From contig CAZFKX010000011.1 in assembly GCA_964519345.1 (NCBI GenBank), forward strand, positions 29,952-93,951: a stretch of DNA of 64,000 nucleotides, written 5' to 3'. The notes under the pieces are model-generated. The model made no database searches and had not been told where the DNA came from. It saw only the letters and a list, made by a program, of their open reading frames with translations. This DNA is from Persephonella sp964519345 (GTDB taxonomy: Bacteria > Aquificota > Aquificia > Aquificales > Hydrogenothermaceae). Within the stretch, counting starts at the first letter, position 1; every line of letters starts with the position of its first letter. A program made the position numbers and the translations under genes. Positions 53,432-60,963 of this stretch are shown here, piece after piece.

Positions 53432-54724
53432 TTAGATAACAACCTTATTTTTACCTGTTCTTTTTGCTCTTAGCATTTTTTTATCGGCTCTCTCTATAAT
53501 ATCATTTACAGTCTCATTTGGATGTAAAGTTGCACCTTCAACCCCCACGCTGACTGTAACCCTAATAGTATTCTTACCACATATAAGTTCTCTCTCTTCT
53601 ATCTTTTTTCTCAGTTTTTCCATAACTTTATATGCATCTTTTTTCTCAGTAAAAGGCATAAAAATTAAAAACTCTTCCCCTCCAAATCTAAATATAAGAT
53701 CAGATTTTCTCAAACTTCTCTGAAGAATACCTGCAACCTGTTTTATTACACAATCACCGAGAAGATGTCCATAACTGTCGTTTATCTTTTTAAAGTCATC
53801 AATATCCAGTAAAGCTATTGAAACTGGTCTGCTGGATATTTTTGATATCTGGTACTGATTGTTGAGTATAAACTCCATAGGTCTTCTGTTCAAAACACCT
53901 GTCAGAGGATCAATATTAGCGTCTTCAACACTCCTGACAGCTATTTTTACTGTCAAAAGGGATAAAAACTGTGCAGAAAGCTTCTGAAGATTTATATAAT
54001 CATAAAGAAGGTTTGTAAAATTTCTTTCATCAATACTGTAGTATATATCAATAGCAGTTTTATGAATCTTTTCATGAATATCTTTAAGAATATTGAACTT
54101 CTTTCTGCTAATATTTAATACTGTCTCATCCTCAAGCAAACGGGAAAATTTACATTTATTTACATCAAGTTCAACACTGCTTTCTTTTCTTAATTTCTTA
54201 ATATCCTCTATAATTTTATTCAACCATACAAGATGCTCTTTTACATAGAATCTAAGTTCTTCTTCGGAATATTTAACAGTTCTAAGCTTTTCACGAATAA
54301 CAACCTTATCTATCTGAAGAAAAGAGTACAGGTACCCGTAGGCAACTGAATTTCTTAAAAGCAAATAGACTCTTTCAATCTTTTTTAAAGTCTTATCAGG
54401 ATTAAGACTGAAATCAATAAATTTTTTTTTAATAAAGCCGGAAAGGAGATATTCCATCCTTTCGAGATTACTTAGTGTAGCACTAAAAGGAATAGACATG
54501 GAAAAATGCATTTTACCGAGTATAAATCCTTTTCTTTTTACATTATTTATATCATCCTCAATACCTGATATAAACGCATCCATCTGGATCTTTTTTAATT
54601 TTTCTACTTCTGATCTATCAAAGTATTTTTGTTGATAAGGATTTTTAAGTATAACTGAACAGAGTTGATCAAAACCTTCTGCAAATATACTTTTTGCAAG
54701 TTTTATTTCTAAGTTTTCATCCAT
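53432..54724 (-). CDS. Diguanylate cyclase with CZB zinc-sensor domain and possible sensor globin
   Basis: A soluble 430-residue cyclase. The GGDEF domain (about 268-430) is canonical (GGEEF at 348-352; DIDDFKKINDSYGHLLGD). Residues about 155-230 form a CZB domain with His164, Cys191, His217 and His221; the spacings (27, 26, 4) match the zinc ligands of E. coli DgcZ (His22, Cys52, His79, His83: 30, 27, 4), and a Trp sits three residues after the first His. Residues 1-140 are helical and include GKMHFSMSIPF near 70-80, suggestive of the proximal His of a sensor globin (tentative). Zinc probably inhibits the enzyme, as in DgcZ. The 15-bp element at 54750 lies upstream. Confidence 0.86.
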   Translation of the reverse strand: MDENLEIKLAKSIFAEGFDQLCSVILKNPYQQKYFDRSEVEKLKKIQMDAFISGIEDDINNVKRKGFILGKMHFSMSIPFSATLSNLERMEYLLSGFIKKKFIDFSLNPDKTLKKIERVYLLLRNSVAYGYLYSFLQIDKVVIREKLRTVKYSEEELRFYVKEHLVWLNKIIEDIKKLRKESSVELDVNKCKFSRLLEDETVLNISRKKFNILKDIHEKIHKTAIDIYYSIDERNFTNLLYDYINLQKLSAQFLSLLTVKIAVRSVEDANIDPLTGVLNRRPMEFILNNQYQISKISSRPVSIALLDIDDFKKINDSYGHLLGDCVIKQVAGILQRSLRKSDLIFRFGGEEFLIFMPFTEKKDAYKVMEKLRKKIEERELICGKNTIRVTVSVGVEGATLHPNETVNDIIERADKKMLRAKRTGKNKVVI

Positions 54725-54749
54725 TTTAACAAAATAGCTCCAAATAAAT

Positions 54750-54764
54750 AATCGTTATTAGTTT
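54750..54764 (-). promoter_or_regulatory. Shared 15-bp element AAACTAATAACGATT (copy 2)
   Basis: Identical in all 15 bases to the copy at 36685-36699 and located 26 bases upstream of the zinc-type diguanylate cyclase start codon. In this copy it extends into an inverted repeat AATAA-CGA-TTATT. Candidate binding site for a regulator common to cyclase genes. Confidence 0.5.
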
Positions 54765-54816
54765 CAAATACTTATTATGGATTTTTATTCACAAATTTTC
54801 AATATATATATAATTC

Positions 54817-55275
54817 TTATCTTTGATTTTTTCTGAGATCTGTGAGTATTTTTGTTATTTTATCAACCATTTCTGGATCAACGTAATTCATAACTTCCCC
54901 TGCAAGTCTTTCTTTCATATTATAGATTATGTAAGCTGCTTTAACAGGATCTGTCATTTTTGAGATTTTTTCTCCTGCCATCTCAGGATCCATTTTTTCA
55001 AAGACTTTCGCAAGTTTTTTGTATCTTTCTTTTTCCGCCTTTTTCAGAAGATTTTTTATACTTTTTTCCTTATCTTCAAGAGATTTTTCCTTCTCCTCTA
55101 TCTGCCTGAGTATTTTTTTCTTCTCTTCAATAAGTTTTTTTATCTCTTCCCTCAGTTTTATTAATCTATCTATCTCCTTTTTTATCTCTATCTTCTCAGC
55201 TTTTTGATTGTCAGCAGAGTAGGATGTAAATATTAAAGAAAGGCTAACGCCTATTATTAAAAGAAGTCTCAGCAA
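54817..55275 (-). CDS. motE: MotE-like flagellar chaperone/MgtE-N domain protein
   Basis: A 152-residue exported protein: signal peptide or anchor (LRLLLIIGVSLSLIFTSYSA), a Lys/Glu-rich coiled coil (about 25-85) and a C-terminal MgtE-N/FliG-like helical domain (FEKMDPEMAGEKISKMTDPV, then YIIYNMKERLAGEVMNYVDP). This is the MotE architecture, a periplasmic partner of MotC in flagellar motors. The start is taken as TTG at 55275 because AAGGAG stands 7 bases upstream; a longer reading from 55311 would put charged residues before the signal sequence. It overlaps fliJ by 32 bases. Confidence 0.75.
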   Translation of the reverse strand: MLRLLLIIGVSLSLIFTSYSADNQKAEKIEIKKEIDRLIKLREEIKKLIEEKKKILRQIEEKEKSLEDKEKSIKNLLKKAEKERYKKLAKVFEKMDPEMAGEKISKMTDPVKAAYIIYNMKERLAGEVMNYVDPEMVDKITKILTDLRKNQR

Positions 55276-55645
55276 TCTGTATCTCCTTCTTAAGTTCCTT
55301 TTTAAGAGCATCTCTGTTTATATTTTTAATATATTTCTCTACGCTTTTTTTCTCGGCATTTTTTAGTTTGACTTGAAGCTTAACAGCCTCCTTTTTCATC
55401 TCAAGAAGATCTATTTTCTCATCAATAAGAGATATCTCTTTTTCAAGACTCTTTAGATATTCAACTTTATAATGAAGACTGCTGACATCTTTAAAAGACT
55501 CTTCCTTTAGTCTTGTGTATCTGTCATAAAGCTCATTTCTCTTAGATATTAAAATGGTAAGCTCCTTATCTATATTTTCTATCTTTGATCTGTAAATTCT
55601 TATATCAAAACTTAATTTTTTCTTAAAAAGTTCTAAAATCCTCAT
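55244..55645 (-). CDS. fliJ: FliJ-like flagellar export coiled-coil protein
   Basis: A 133-residue, almost wholly coiled-coil protein, rich in Lys, Glu and Leu (for example VEYLKSLEKEISLIDEKIDL). Size, composition and linkage to motE fit FliJ, the central stalk of the flagellar export ATPase. FliJ sequences are poorly conserved, so context carries weight. ATG at 55645 with AGAAGG upstream. It lies 11 bases after the AhpD-like gene; other flagellar genes are not in the window. Confidence 0.65.
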   Translation of the reverse strand: MRILELFKKKLSFDIRIYRSKIENIDKELTILISKRNELYDRYTRLKEESFKDVSSLHYKVEYLKSLEKEISLIDEKIDLLEMKKEAVKLQVKLKNAEKKSVEKYIKNINRDALKKELKKEIQIAETSFNNRR

Positions 55646-55656
55646 CAAAAACCTTC

Positions 55657-56187
55657 TTACTTACCAAGTCCGAAAACATTGGAAAGGGTATTTATATAAT
55701 TAAAGTAAGCAGTTATTGTTATAGCCTCAACCAACTGTGTTACAGAATATCCAAGAGACATAATATTATCTATTTCTTCTTTTGTTATTTTATAATTATC
55801 TTTTCTTGATGCTCTTATACAAAATCTCAAAAGTTCCTTTTCTTCCTCTGGAGCATTTATATAATCCACACCTTTCAGCGTCTCCTCTATCTGTTCTTCG
55901 GACATACCGAGCATTCTTGCTATATTTTTATGAACATCAACACACATAGGGCAGTTATTTTCCTTAGATATAAGAAGAGCTATTCTCTCCTTTGTTGAAT
56001 ATGGAAGTTCTGTTTCCTTTAGAAGAAGAGTTTTTACACAGTTATCTGTCATAAAGTATATATCTTTCCTTATTGCCAGTAATCTGAATATCTCTCCAAG
56101 CTTTCCAGTTTTCTTAAGGATCTCCTTTGCAAGTTTTTGGATTTCAGGATCCATCTCCTCAAGTTCAGGTAATTTAACGTAAGCCAT
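55657..56187 (-). CDS. AhpD-like carboxymuconolactone decarboxylase family protein
   Basis: A 176-residue all-helical protein with the AhpD-type redox motif CPMCVDVHKNIARMLGM (CxxC-x3-His) near residue 80, the signature of peroxidase-related alkylhydroperoxidase domains. The C-terminal half is a second helical bundle (VTQLVEAITITAYFNYINTL). A role in peroxide reduction or thiol redox is probable. GGAGG stands before the ATG. It heads a minus-strand operon with fliJ and motE and is divergent from mdh. Confidence 0.87.
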   Translation of the reverse strand: MAYVKLPELEEMDPEIQKLAKEILKKTGKLGEIFRLLAIRKDIYFMTDNCVKTLLLKETELPYSTKERIALLISKENNCPMCVDVHKNIARMLGMSEEQIEETLKGVDYINAPEEEKELLRFCIRASRKDNYKITKEEIDNIMSLGYSVTQLVEAITITAYFNYINTLSNVFGLGK

Positions 56188-56262
56188 TTTAATACCTCCG
56201 TCAGATTTAATTGTTAATAATTATAAGACTCATTTAATATTCAATCTACCCTTTTAACTAAA

Positions 56263-56277
56263 TCAAACGCTGTTTGA
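56263..56277. promoter_or_regulatory. Inverted repeat TCAAAC-GCT-GTTTGA overlapping the mdh -35 box
   Basis: A perfect 6-3-6 inverted repeat whose right arm runs into the TTGACA -35 hexamer of the mdh promoter. Two related sites precede korA (TCAAAC-AGC-GTTATA and TCAAAC-AGT-GTTATA). Probable regulator site shared by the reductive TCA genes (inference). Confidence 0.5.
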
Positions 56278-56302
56278 CAAAACTTTTTATAAAGTTTAGA
56301 CT
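56274..56302 (+). promoter_or_regulatory. Promoter of the reductive TCA gene block
   Basis: Consensus TTGACA (56274-56279), 17-base spacer, TAGACT (56297-56302). The -10 box lies within a second inverted repeat, AGTTTA-N8-TAAACT (56293-56312), which may be an additional regulator site. A GGAGG ribosome site precedes the mdh ATG at 56334. Confidence 0.55.
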
Positions 56303-56333
56303 AATTTAAACTATCAAAATATGGAGGCCGCCA

Positions 56334-57332
56334 ATGGGAGAGTATAAAAGACCAGTAGTATCGGTAGTGGGAGCCGGCAATGTGGGAGAGCATGTCGCAA
56401 ACTTAATAGCCATAAAAGAGATAGCAAACGTAAGGATGTTTGATCTTGCCAGACAGACTGAAGATAAGGTTTATGAGATAGTGAAAGGAAAAGCTCTTGA
56501 TATAAAACAGATGGCGGCAGCGATAGGATGCGATGTTGAGGTTGACGGATATACGGTAACGGCTGAGGGAGAGGGTTATGAAGCACTTACTGGTTCTGAT
56601 ATTGTCGTTGTTACAGCAGGGTTTCCAAGAAGACCCGGAATGAGCAGAGATGATCTTCTATCAAAAAATGTTGGGATAATAAGAATTATATCAGAGAGAA
56701 TAGCTCAATTTGCACCAGAAGCTATTGTTATAGTTGTTTCAAATCCTGTAGATGTTTTGACTTATGCAGCATTAAAACTTACCGGGTTTCCTTCAAATAG
56801 AGTAATGGGAATGGCAGGTGTCCTTGATACAGCAAGATTTAAAGCATTCTTATCTATGGAACTTAAAGTTTCTGTTAAAAATATAAACGCTTACGTTCTG
56901 GGAAGTCATGGAGATGATATGGTTCCCCTGCTTTCTGTATCTAATGTAGGAGGTGAACCACTAACAAAACTTTTACCTGAAGACAGGTTAAAAGAAATAG
57001 TTGAGAGAACAAAGTTTGGCGGTGGAGAAATTGTTGGTCTTATGGGAACTTCAGCATATCATGCTCCCGGCGCTTCTGTTGTTGAGATGGTTGAAGCGAT
57101 CATAAATGATAAAAAAGAGATTCTCCCATGCTCAGTATATTTAGAAGGAGAAGTTGCCAGATTTTATGATGCAGATGACGTCTGCATTGGTATTCCAGTA
57201 AAACTTGGAGCTCATGGCGTTGAGGAAATACTTAAGCTTGATTTTACGCAGGAAGAAAAGGATCTTTGGAGATCTTCTGTAAACTCAGTAAAATCAGGAA
57301 TTGAAAGAATAAAAGAACTTGGACTTATTTAA
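56334..57332 (+). CDS. mdh: Malate dehydrogenase (LDH-like type)
   Basis: Reduces oxaloacetate to malate in the reductive TCA cycle. The 332-residue enzyme belongs to the LDH-like MDH branch: Rossmann motif SVVGAGNVGEHVANLIA, the mobile loop GFPRRPGMSRDDLL with Arg residues that select oxaloacetate, VVSNPVDVLTYAAL, and the catalytic His in VLGSHGDDMVPLLS. First gene of the block; the GGAGG site is 8 bases before the ATG. The fumarase alpha gene follows after 10 bases. Confidence 0.96.
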   Translation: MGEYKRPVVSVVGAGNVGEHVANLIAIKEIANVRMFDLARQTEDKVYEIVKGKALDIKQMAAAIGCDVEVDGYTVTAEGEGYEALTGSDIVVVTAGFPRRPGMSRDDLLSKNVGIIRIISERIAQFAPEAIVIVVSNPVDVLTYAALKLTGFPSNRVMGMAGVLDTARFKAFLSMELKVSVKNINAYVLGSHGDDMVPLLSVSNVGGEPLTKLLPEDRLKEIVERTKFGGGEIVGLMGTSAYHAPGASVVEMVEAIINDKKEILPCSVYLEGEVARFYDADDVCIGIPVKLGAHGVEEILKLDFTQEEKDLWRSSVNSVKSGIERIKELGLI

Positions 57333-57342
57333 GAGGTTAGTA

Positions 57343-58188
57343 ATGAGAGAGATACAGGCTTCTTTAATAACTGAAGCGGTTAAAGATCTTGTGATGGATA
57401 CTGAATACAATATTCCGGAAGACTTTATACAATCTATAAAAAGATCTGTTGAAAAAGAAGAATCTCCTATAGGAAAGGAAATTCTTAATGAGATACTGAA
57501 AAATGCAGAGGTTGCATCAAAAGAGAAAGTTGCTTACTGTCAGGATACAGGATATCCTGTTTTTTTCATTGAAGTAGGACAGGAAGTTCATATAACAGGT
57601 GGAAATATAAAGGATGCAGTAAACGAAGGAGTAAGAAAAGCAACAAAGGAAGGATACCTAAGAGCTTCCCTTGCCTTTGATCCCATTTTTGAGAGGAAAA
57701 ATACAGGAGACAATACACCAGCATTAATTTATTTTGATATTGTTCCGGGAAATAAAATAAAAATAAAATTTGCAGCCAAAGGAGGAGGTTCTGAAAATCA
57801 GAGTAAACAGACAATGTTAAGGCCTGCTGATGGTATTGAAGGGATAAAAAATTTTGTTCTTAAATGTATAGCAAATGCAGGTCCAAACGCCTGTCCACCT
57901 TTTACAGTTGGTGTAGGTATAGGAGGTACATTCGACTACTCAGCCGTTCTTGCAAAAAAAGCCCTTTTCAGACACATTGGCGAGAGGCATCCAGATCCAA
58001 AAATAGCCGCATTTGAAAAAGAACTTCTCGAGCTTGCCAATCAACTTGGAGTAGGTCCACTTGGGTTTGGAGGAACTACAACAGCTGTAGATGTAAAAAT
58101 TGAAGTTGCACCAGTTCATATAGCTTCTCTACCTGTAGCCGTTAACATCCAATGTCATGCTGCAAGGCATAAAGAGATTGAAATATAA
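57343..58188 (+). CDS. fumA: Class I fumarate hydratase, alpha subunit
   Basis: N-terminal part of the two-subunit, oxygen-sensitive Fe-S fumarase (TtdA-like). Cluster ligands appear as Cys in VAYCQDTGYP and the pair in LKCIANAGPNACPPF; substrate-binding GGSENQSKQTMLRP and GVGIGGTFDYS are intact. The ATG at 57343, following GAGG, gives 281 residues; an in-frame upstream start inside mdh was rejected. Here it would dehydrate malate to fumarate. The catalytic partner follows after 10 bases. The symbol follows the two-subunit usage of fumA/fumB. Confidence 0.94.
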   Translation: MREIQASLITEAVKDLVMDTEYNIPEDFIQSIKRSVEKEESPIGKEILNEILKNAEVASKEKVAYCQDTGYPVFFIEVGQEVHITGGNIKDAVNEGVRKATKEGYLRASLAFDPIFERKNTGDNTPALIYFDIVPGNKIKIKFAAKGGGSENQSKQTMLRPADGIEGIKNFVLKCIANAGPNACPPFTVGVGIGGTFDYSAVLAKKALFRHIGERHPDPKIAAFEKELLELANQLGVGPLGFGGTTTAVDVKIEVAPVHIASLPVAVNIQCHAARHKEIEI

Positions 58189-58198
58189 GGGGTATGCA

Positions 58199-58762
58199 AT
58201 GTCCGAGACAAAAAAGATTAAAACACCTTTGACAGAAGATATAATTGAAAATTTGAGAGCCGGAGATAGGGTTCTTATATCAGGATATGTTTATACGGCA
58301 AGAGATGCAGCACATAAAAGAATGATAGAAGAGTATGAAAAAACAGGTAAACTTCCTTTTGATATTAAAGGACAGATTATATACTATGTAGGACCTACAC
58401 CTCCAAGACCGGGACAGGTAATCGGCTCCGCTGGTCCAACTACAGCTTACAGAATGGACAAATACACACCAAAACTCCTCGAGTTGGGCTTAAAAGGAAC
58501 AATAGGAAAAGGATGGAGAGGAGAGGAGGTTAAGGAAGCTTTAAAAAGATATAAGGCCGTTTATTTTGCAGCATACGGAGGAACAGCGGCACTTTTATCC
58601 AAACATATTAAAAGCGTAGAGACAATAGCTTATGAAGATCTTGGACCTGAAGCTGTAAGAAAACTTTACTTTGAAAACTTCCCTGTAATTGTTGCAAACG
58701 ATATTTACGGAGGAGATGTATTTGAGGAGGGACAAAAAAAGTTTAGAAAGCTAAAAGTCTAA
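58199..58762 (+). CDS. fumB: Class I fumarate hydratase, beta subunit
   Basis: C-terminal part of the split class I fumarase, 187 residues: LRAGDRVLISGYVYTARDAA, YYVGPTPPRPGQVIGSAGPT and TAYRMDKYTP with the substrate-binding Arg, then IGKGWRGEEV and AAYGGTAALLS. The ATG at 58199 lies just after GGGG and beyond the alpha-subunit stop; a start at 58157 within the alpha gene was rejected. It pairs with the alpha subunit. Confidence 0.94.
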   Translation: MSETKKIKTPLTEDIIENLRAGDRVLISGYVYTARDAAHKRMIEEYEKTGKLPFDIKGQIIYYVGPTPPRPGQVIGSAGPTTAYRMDKYTPKLLELGLKGTIGKGWRGEEVKEALKRYKAVYFAAYGGTAALLSKHIKSVETIAYEDLGPEAVRKLYFENFPVIVANDIYGGDVFEEGQKKFRKLKV

Positions 58763-58794
58763 AAAGAATAAGAAAATAAATAGGAGGCATTCAG

Positions 58795-59961
58795 ATGAAA
58801 GTACACGAACATCAGGCTAAAGAGATATTTGCAAAGTATGGGCTTCCTGTTCCTAACGGTTATCCTGCATTTACAGTAGAAGAAGCGGTAGAAGCAGCGC
58901 AACAATTAGGAAAATTCCCAGTAGTTGTAAAAGCCCAGATACATGCTGGTGGTAGAGGTAAAGCTGGTGGCGTCAAGCTTGCGAACAATCTTGATGAAGT
59001 TCAAAAATATGCGGCAGAACTTCTTGGAAAAACACTTGTTACGTTCCAGACAGGTCCTGAAGGACTTCCTGTTAGCAGAATTTATATAGAAGAAGGAACA
59101 AACATAGACAAAGAATTTTATGTGGCTATTACCTTAGATAGAAGCAAATCAAAACTTATCATAATGGCCTCTTCAGAAGGTGGTATGGAGATAGAGGAAG
59201 TTGCTGCTGAAAATCCTGAAGCAATTATAACAGAGGTTATAGATCCTTTCTTAGGATTAAGACCGTATCAGGCAAGAGAGATAGCATTAAAACTTGGTCT
59301 CCCAAAAAATCTTCTCAACAAAGCTGCAGGAATATTCGTGAAACTTTACGACCTTTATATGAAAGAAGATGCATCTATGGTGGAGATAAATCCTCTTGTT
59401 CTTACAAAAGAAGGTAATATTGTCATTCTTGATGCAAAAGTTGATTTTGATGATAATGCCCTGTTTAGACATCCAGACATTATGGAGATGGAGGATCCTA
59501 CACAGGAATCTGAACTTGAGGTAAAAGCAAAGCAGTATAATCTTAACTACATAAAGTTAGATGGAAATATAGCATGTATGGTTAACGGTGCAGGACTTGC
59601 TATGGCTACTATGGATACAATTAAACTCGCCGGTGGAGAGCCAGCAAATTTCCTTGATGTTGGCGGATCAGCAAATGCTGAACAGATAGCAAACGCTTTT
59701 AAAATTATCCTTTCAGATCCAAATGTAAAAGCAATATTTATAAATATATTTGGTGGGATACTCAGATGTGACAGACTTGCTGAAGGAATAATACAGGCAT
59801 CAAAAGAGGTAAATCCCCACGTTCCTATTATTGTCAGGATGGAAGGTACAAATGTGGAACTTGGTAAAAAAATGCTTTCAGAATCAGGTTTAGATCTTAT
59901 TCCTGCCGATACGATGTGGGAAGGTGCCAAAAAGGCTGTAGAATTAGCAAGTAAAGCATAA
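58795..59961 (+). CDS. sucC: Succinate-CoA ligase (ADP-forming), beta subunit
   Basis: ATP-grasp subunit of succinyl-CoA synthetase, 388 residues: MKVHEHQAKEIFAKYGLPVP, VVVKAQIHAGGRGKAGGVKL, MVEINPLVLT and the CoA-ligase domain VGGSANAEQIANAFKIIL with NIFGGILRCDRLAEGI. In reductive mode it makes succinyl-CoA for the oxidoreductase. Its length is that of true SucC rather than the longer citryl-CoA synthetase large subunit known in Hydrogenobacter. An AGGAGG site precedes the ATG. Confidence 0.95.
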   Translation: MKVHEHQAKEIFAKYGLPVPNGYPAFTVEEAVEAAQQLGKFPVVVKAQIHAGGRGKAGGVKLANNLDEVQKYAAELLGKTLVTFQTGPEGLPVSRIYIEEGTNIDKEFYVAITLDRSKSKLIIMASSEGGMEIEEVAAENPEAIITEVIDPFLGLRPYQAREIALKLGLPKNLLNKAAGIFVKLYDLYMKEDASMVEINPLVLTKEGNIVILDAKVDFDDNALFRHPDIMEMEDPTQESELEVKAKQYNLNYIKLDGNIACMVNGAGLAMATMDTIKLAGGEPANFLDVGGSANAEQIANAFKIILSDPNVKAIFINIFGGILRCDRLAEGIIQASKEVNPHVPIIVRMEGTNVELGKKMLSESGLDLIPADTMWEGAKKAVELASKA

Positions 59962-59987
59962 TACAAAGAAATACAAGGAGGAAGAAG

Positions 59988-60866
59988 ATGAGCGTACTTG
60001 TTGATAAAAATACAAAAGTTATAGTACAGGGAATAACAGGAAGAGAAGGTTCATTTCACGCTACCCAATGTAAAGCTTACGGTACTAAGATAGTCGGCGG
60101 AGTTACACCAGGAAAAGGCGGACAGGAAGTAGAAGGAATACCTGTTTTTGATTCAGTGAAGGAAGCTGTTAACAACACAGGTGCAGACTGTTCCCTTATA
60201 TTTGTCCCTCCTCCATTTGCGGCAGATGCCATTCTGGAAGCTGTAGATGCAGGGATAAAAACTGTTATATGTATAACAGAAGGAATTCCTGTTAATGATA
60301 TGATACCTGTTAAAAACTATATAAAAACTTACTATCCTGATACTGTTTTAATAGGTCCAAACTGCCCAGGCGTTATAACTCCAGAAGAAGCAAAAATAGG
60401 AATTATGCCCGGACATATATTCAAAAAGGGAAATGTAGGCATAGTGTCAAGATCTGGAACTCTAACCTATGAAGCAGCATTTCAACTCTCAAATAAGGGA
60501 ATAGGGCAGTCAACGGTAATAGGAATAGGTGGTGATCCCGTACCGGGAACAGTATTCTCAGATGTTCTTAAATGGTTCCAAGAAGATCCAGAAACGGAAG
60601 CTATAGTTATGATAGGAGAAATAGGAGGAACTGCTGAAGAAGAAGCAGCCGAATTTATAAAAGAGCATGTCAACAAACCTGTTATTGCATACATAGCTGG
60701 AGTTACAGCGCCTCCAGGAAAAAGAATGGGTCATGCAGGAGCTATAATTGCAGGAGGAAAAGGGACTGCGGAAGAAAAATACAGAGCTCTTGAATCAGCT
60801 GGAGTAACGACAGTAAAAAACATATCAACAATAGGTGACGTTGTTGCAGAGGTTCTTGGGAGATAA
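59988..60866 (+). CDS. sucD: Succinate-CoA ligase, alpha subunit
   Basis: The 292-residue alpha subunit: CoA-binding TKVIVQGITGREGSFHATQ, GGVTPGKGGQ, PNCPGVITPEEAKIGIMPG and the phosphohistidine loop GKRMGHAGAIIAGGKGTAEEK. Normal length and spacing for SucD. An AAGGAGG site lies upstream. It ends immediately before the repeat-rich promoter region of korA. Confidence 0.96.
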   Translation: MSVLVDKNTKVIVQGITGREGSFHATQCKAYGTKIVGGVTPGKGGQEVEGIPVFDSVKEAVNNTGADCSLIFVPPPFAADAILEAVDAGIKTVICITEGIPVNDMIPVKNYIKTYYPDTVLIGPNCPGVITPEEAKIGIMPGHIFKKGNVGIVSRSGTLTYEAAFQLSNKGIGQSTVIGIGGDPVPGTVFSDVLKWFQEDPETEAIVMIGEIGGTAEEEAAEFIKEHVNKPVIAYIAGVTAPPGKRMGHAGAIIAGGKGTAEEKYRALESAGVTTVKNISTIGDVVAEVLGR

Positions 60867-60884
60867 AAATCAAACAGCGTTATA
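60867..60884 (+). repeat. Direct repeat AAATCAAACAGYGTTATA, copy 1
   Basis: Begins with the first base after the sucD stop codon. It matches copy 2 (60900-60917) in 17 of 18 positions, 33 bases apart (about three helical turns), so proteins bound to both would face the same side. The core TCAAAC-N3-GTT also occurs in the mdh promoter site. Confidence 0.55.
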
Positions 60885-60889
60885 AAAAC

Positions 60890-60919
60890 TTGATTTTATA
60901 AATCAAACAGTGTTATATT
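60890..60919 (+). promoter_or_regulatory. Putative internal promoter of korAB with palindrome
   Basis: TTGATT (60890-60895), 18-base spacer, TATATT (60914-60919). The -35 box forms the left arm of the perfect palindrome TTGATTT-TAT-AAATCAA (60890-60906). The 97-base gap to korA otherwise holds only the GGAGG ribosome site. Allows korAB to be regulated apart from mdh-fum-suc. Confidence 0.45.
60900..60917 (+). repeat. Direct repeat AAATCAAACAGYGTTATA, copy 2
   Basis: Second copy of the 18-base repeat. It sits between the -35 and -10 boxes of the proposed korA promoter and ends within the -10 box. Its first seven bases are also the right arm of the 17-bp palindrome TTGATTT-TAT-AAATCAA (60890-60906). 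Confidence 0.55.
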
Positions 60920-60963
60920 TTAGGAACTAAATAAGACTCAAAATAAATAAGGAGGATTCCGCT

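Noticed and set aside
60890..60906. FNR/CRP-type box (TTGAT...ATCAA) before korA
   Set aside because: The arms match, but the spacer between TTGAT and ATCAA is 7 bases where FNR needs 4. The repeat is kept as an unassigned palindrome.
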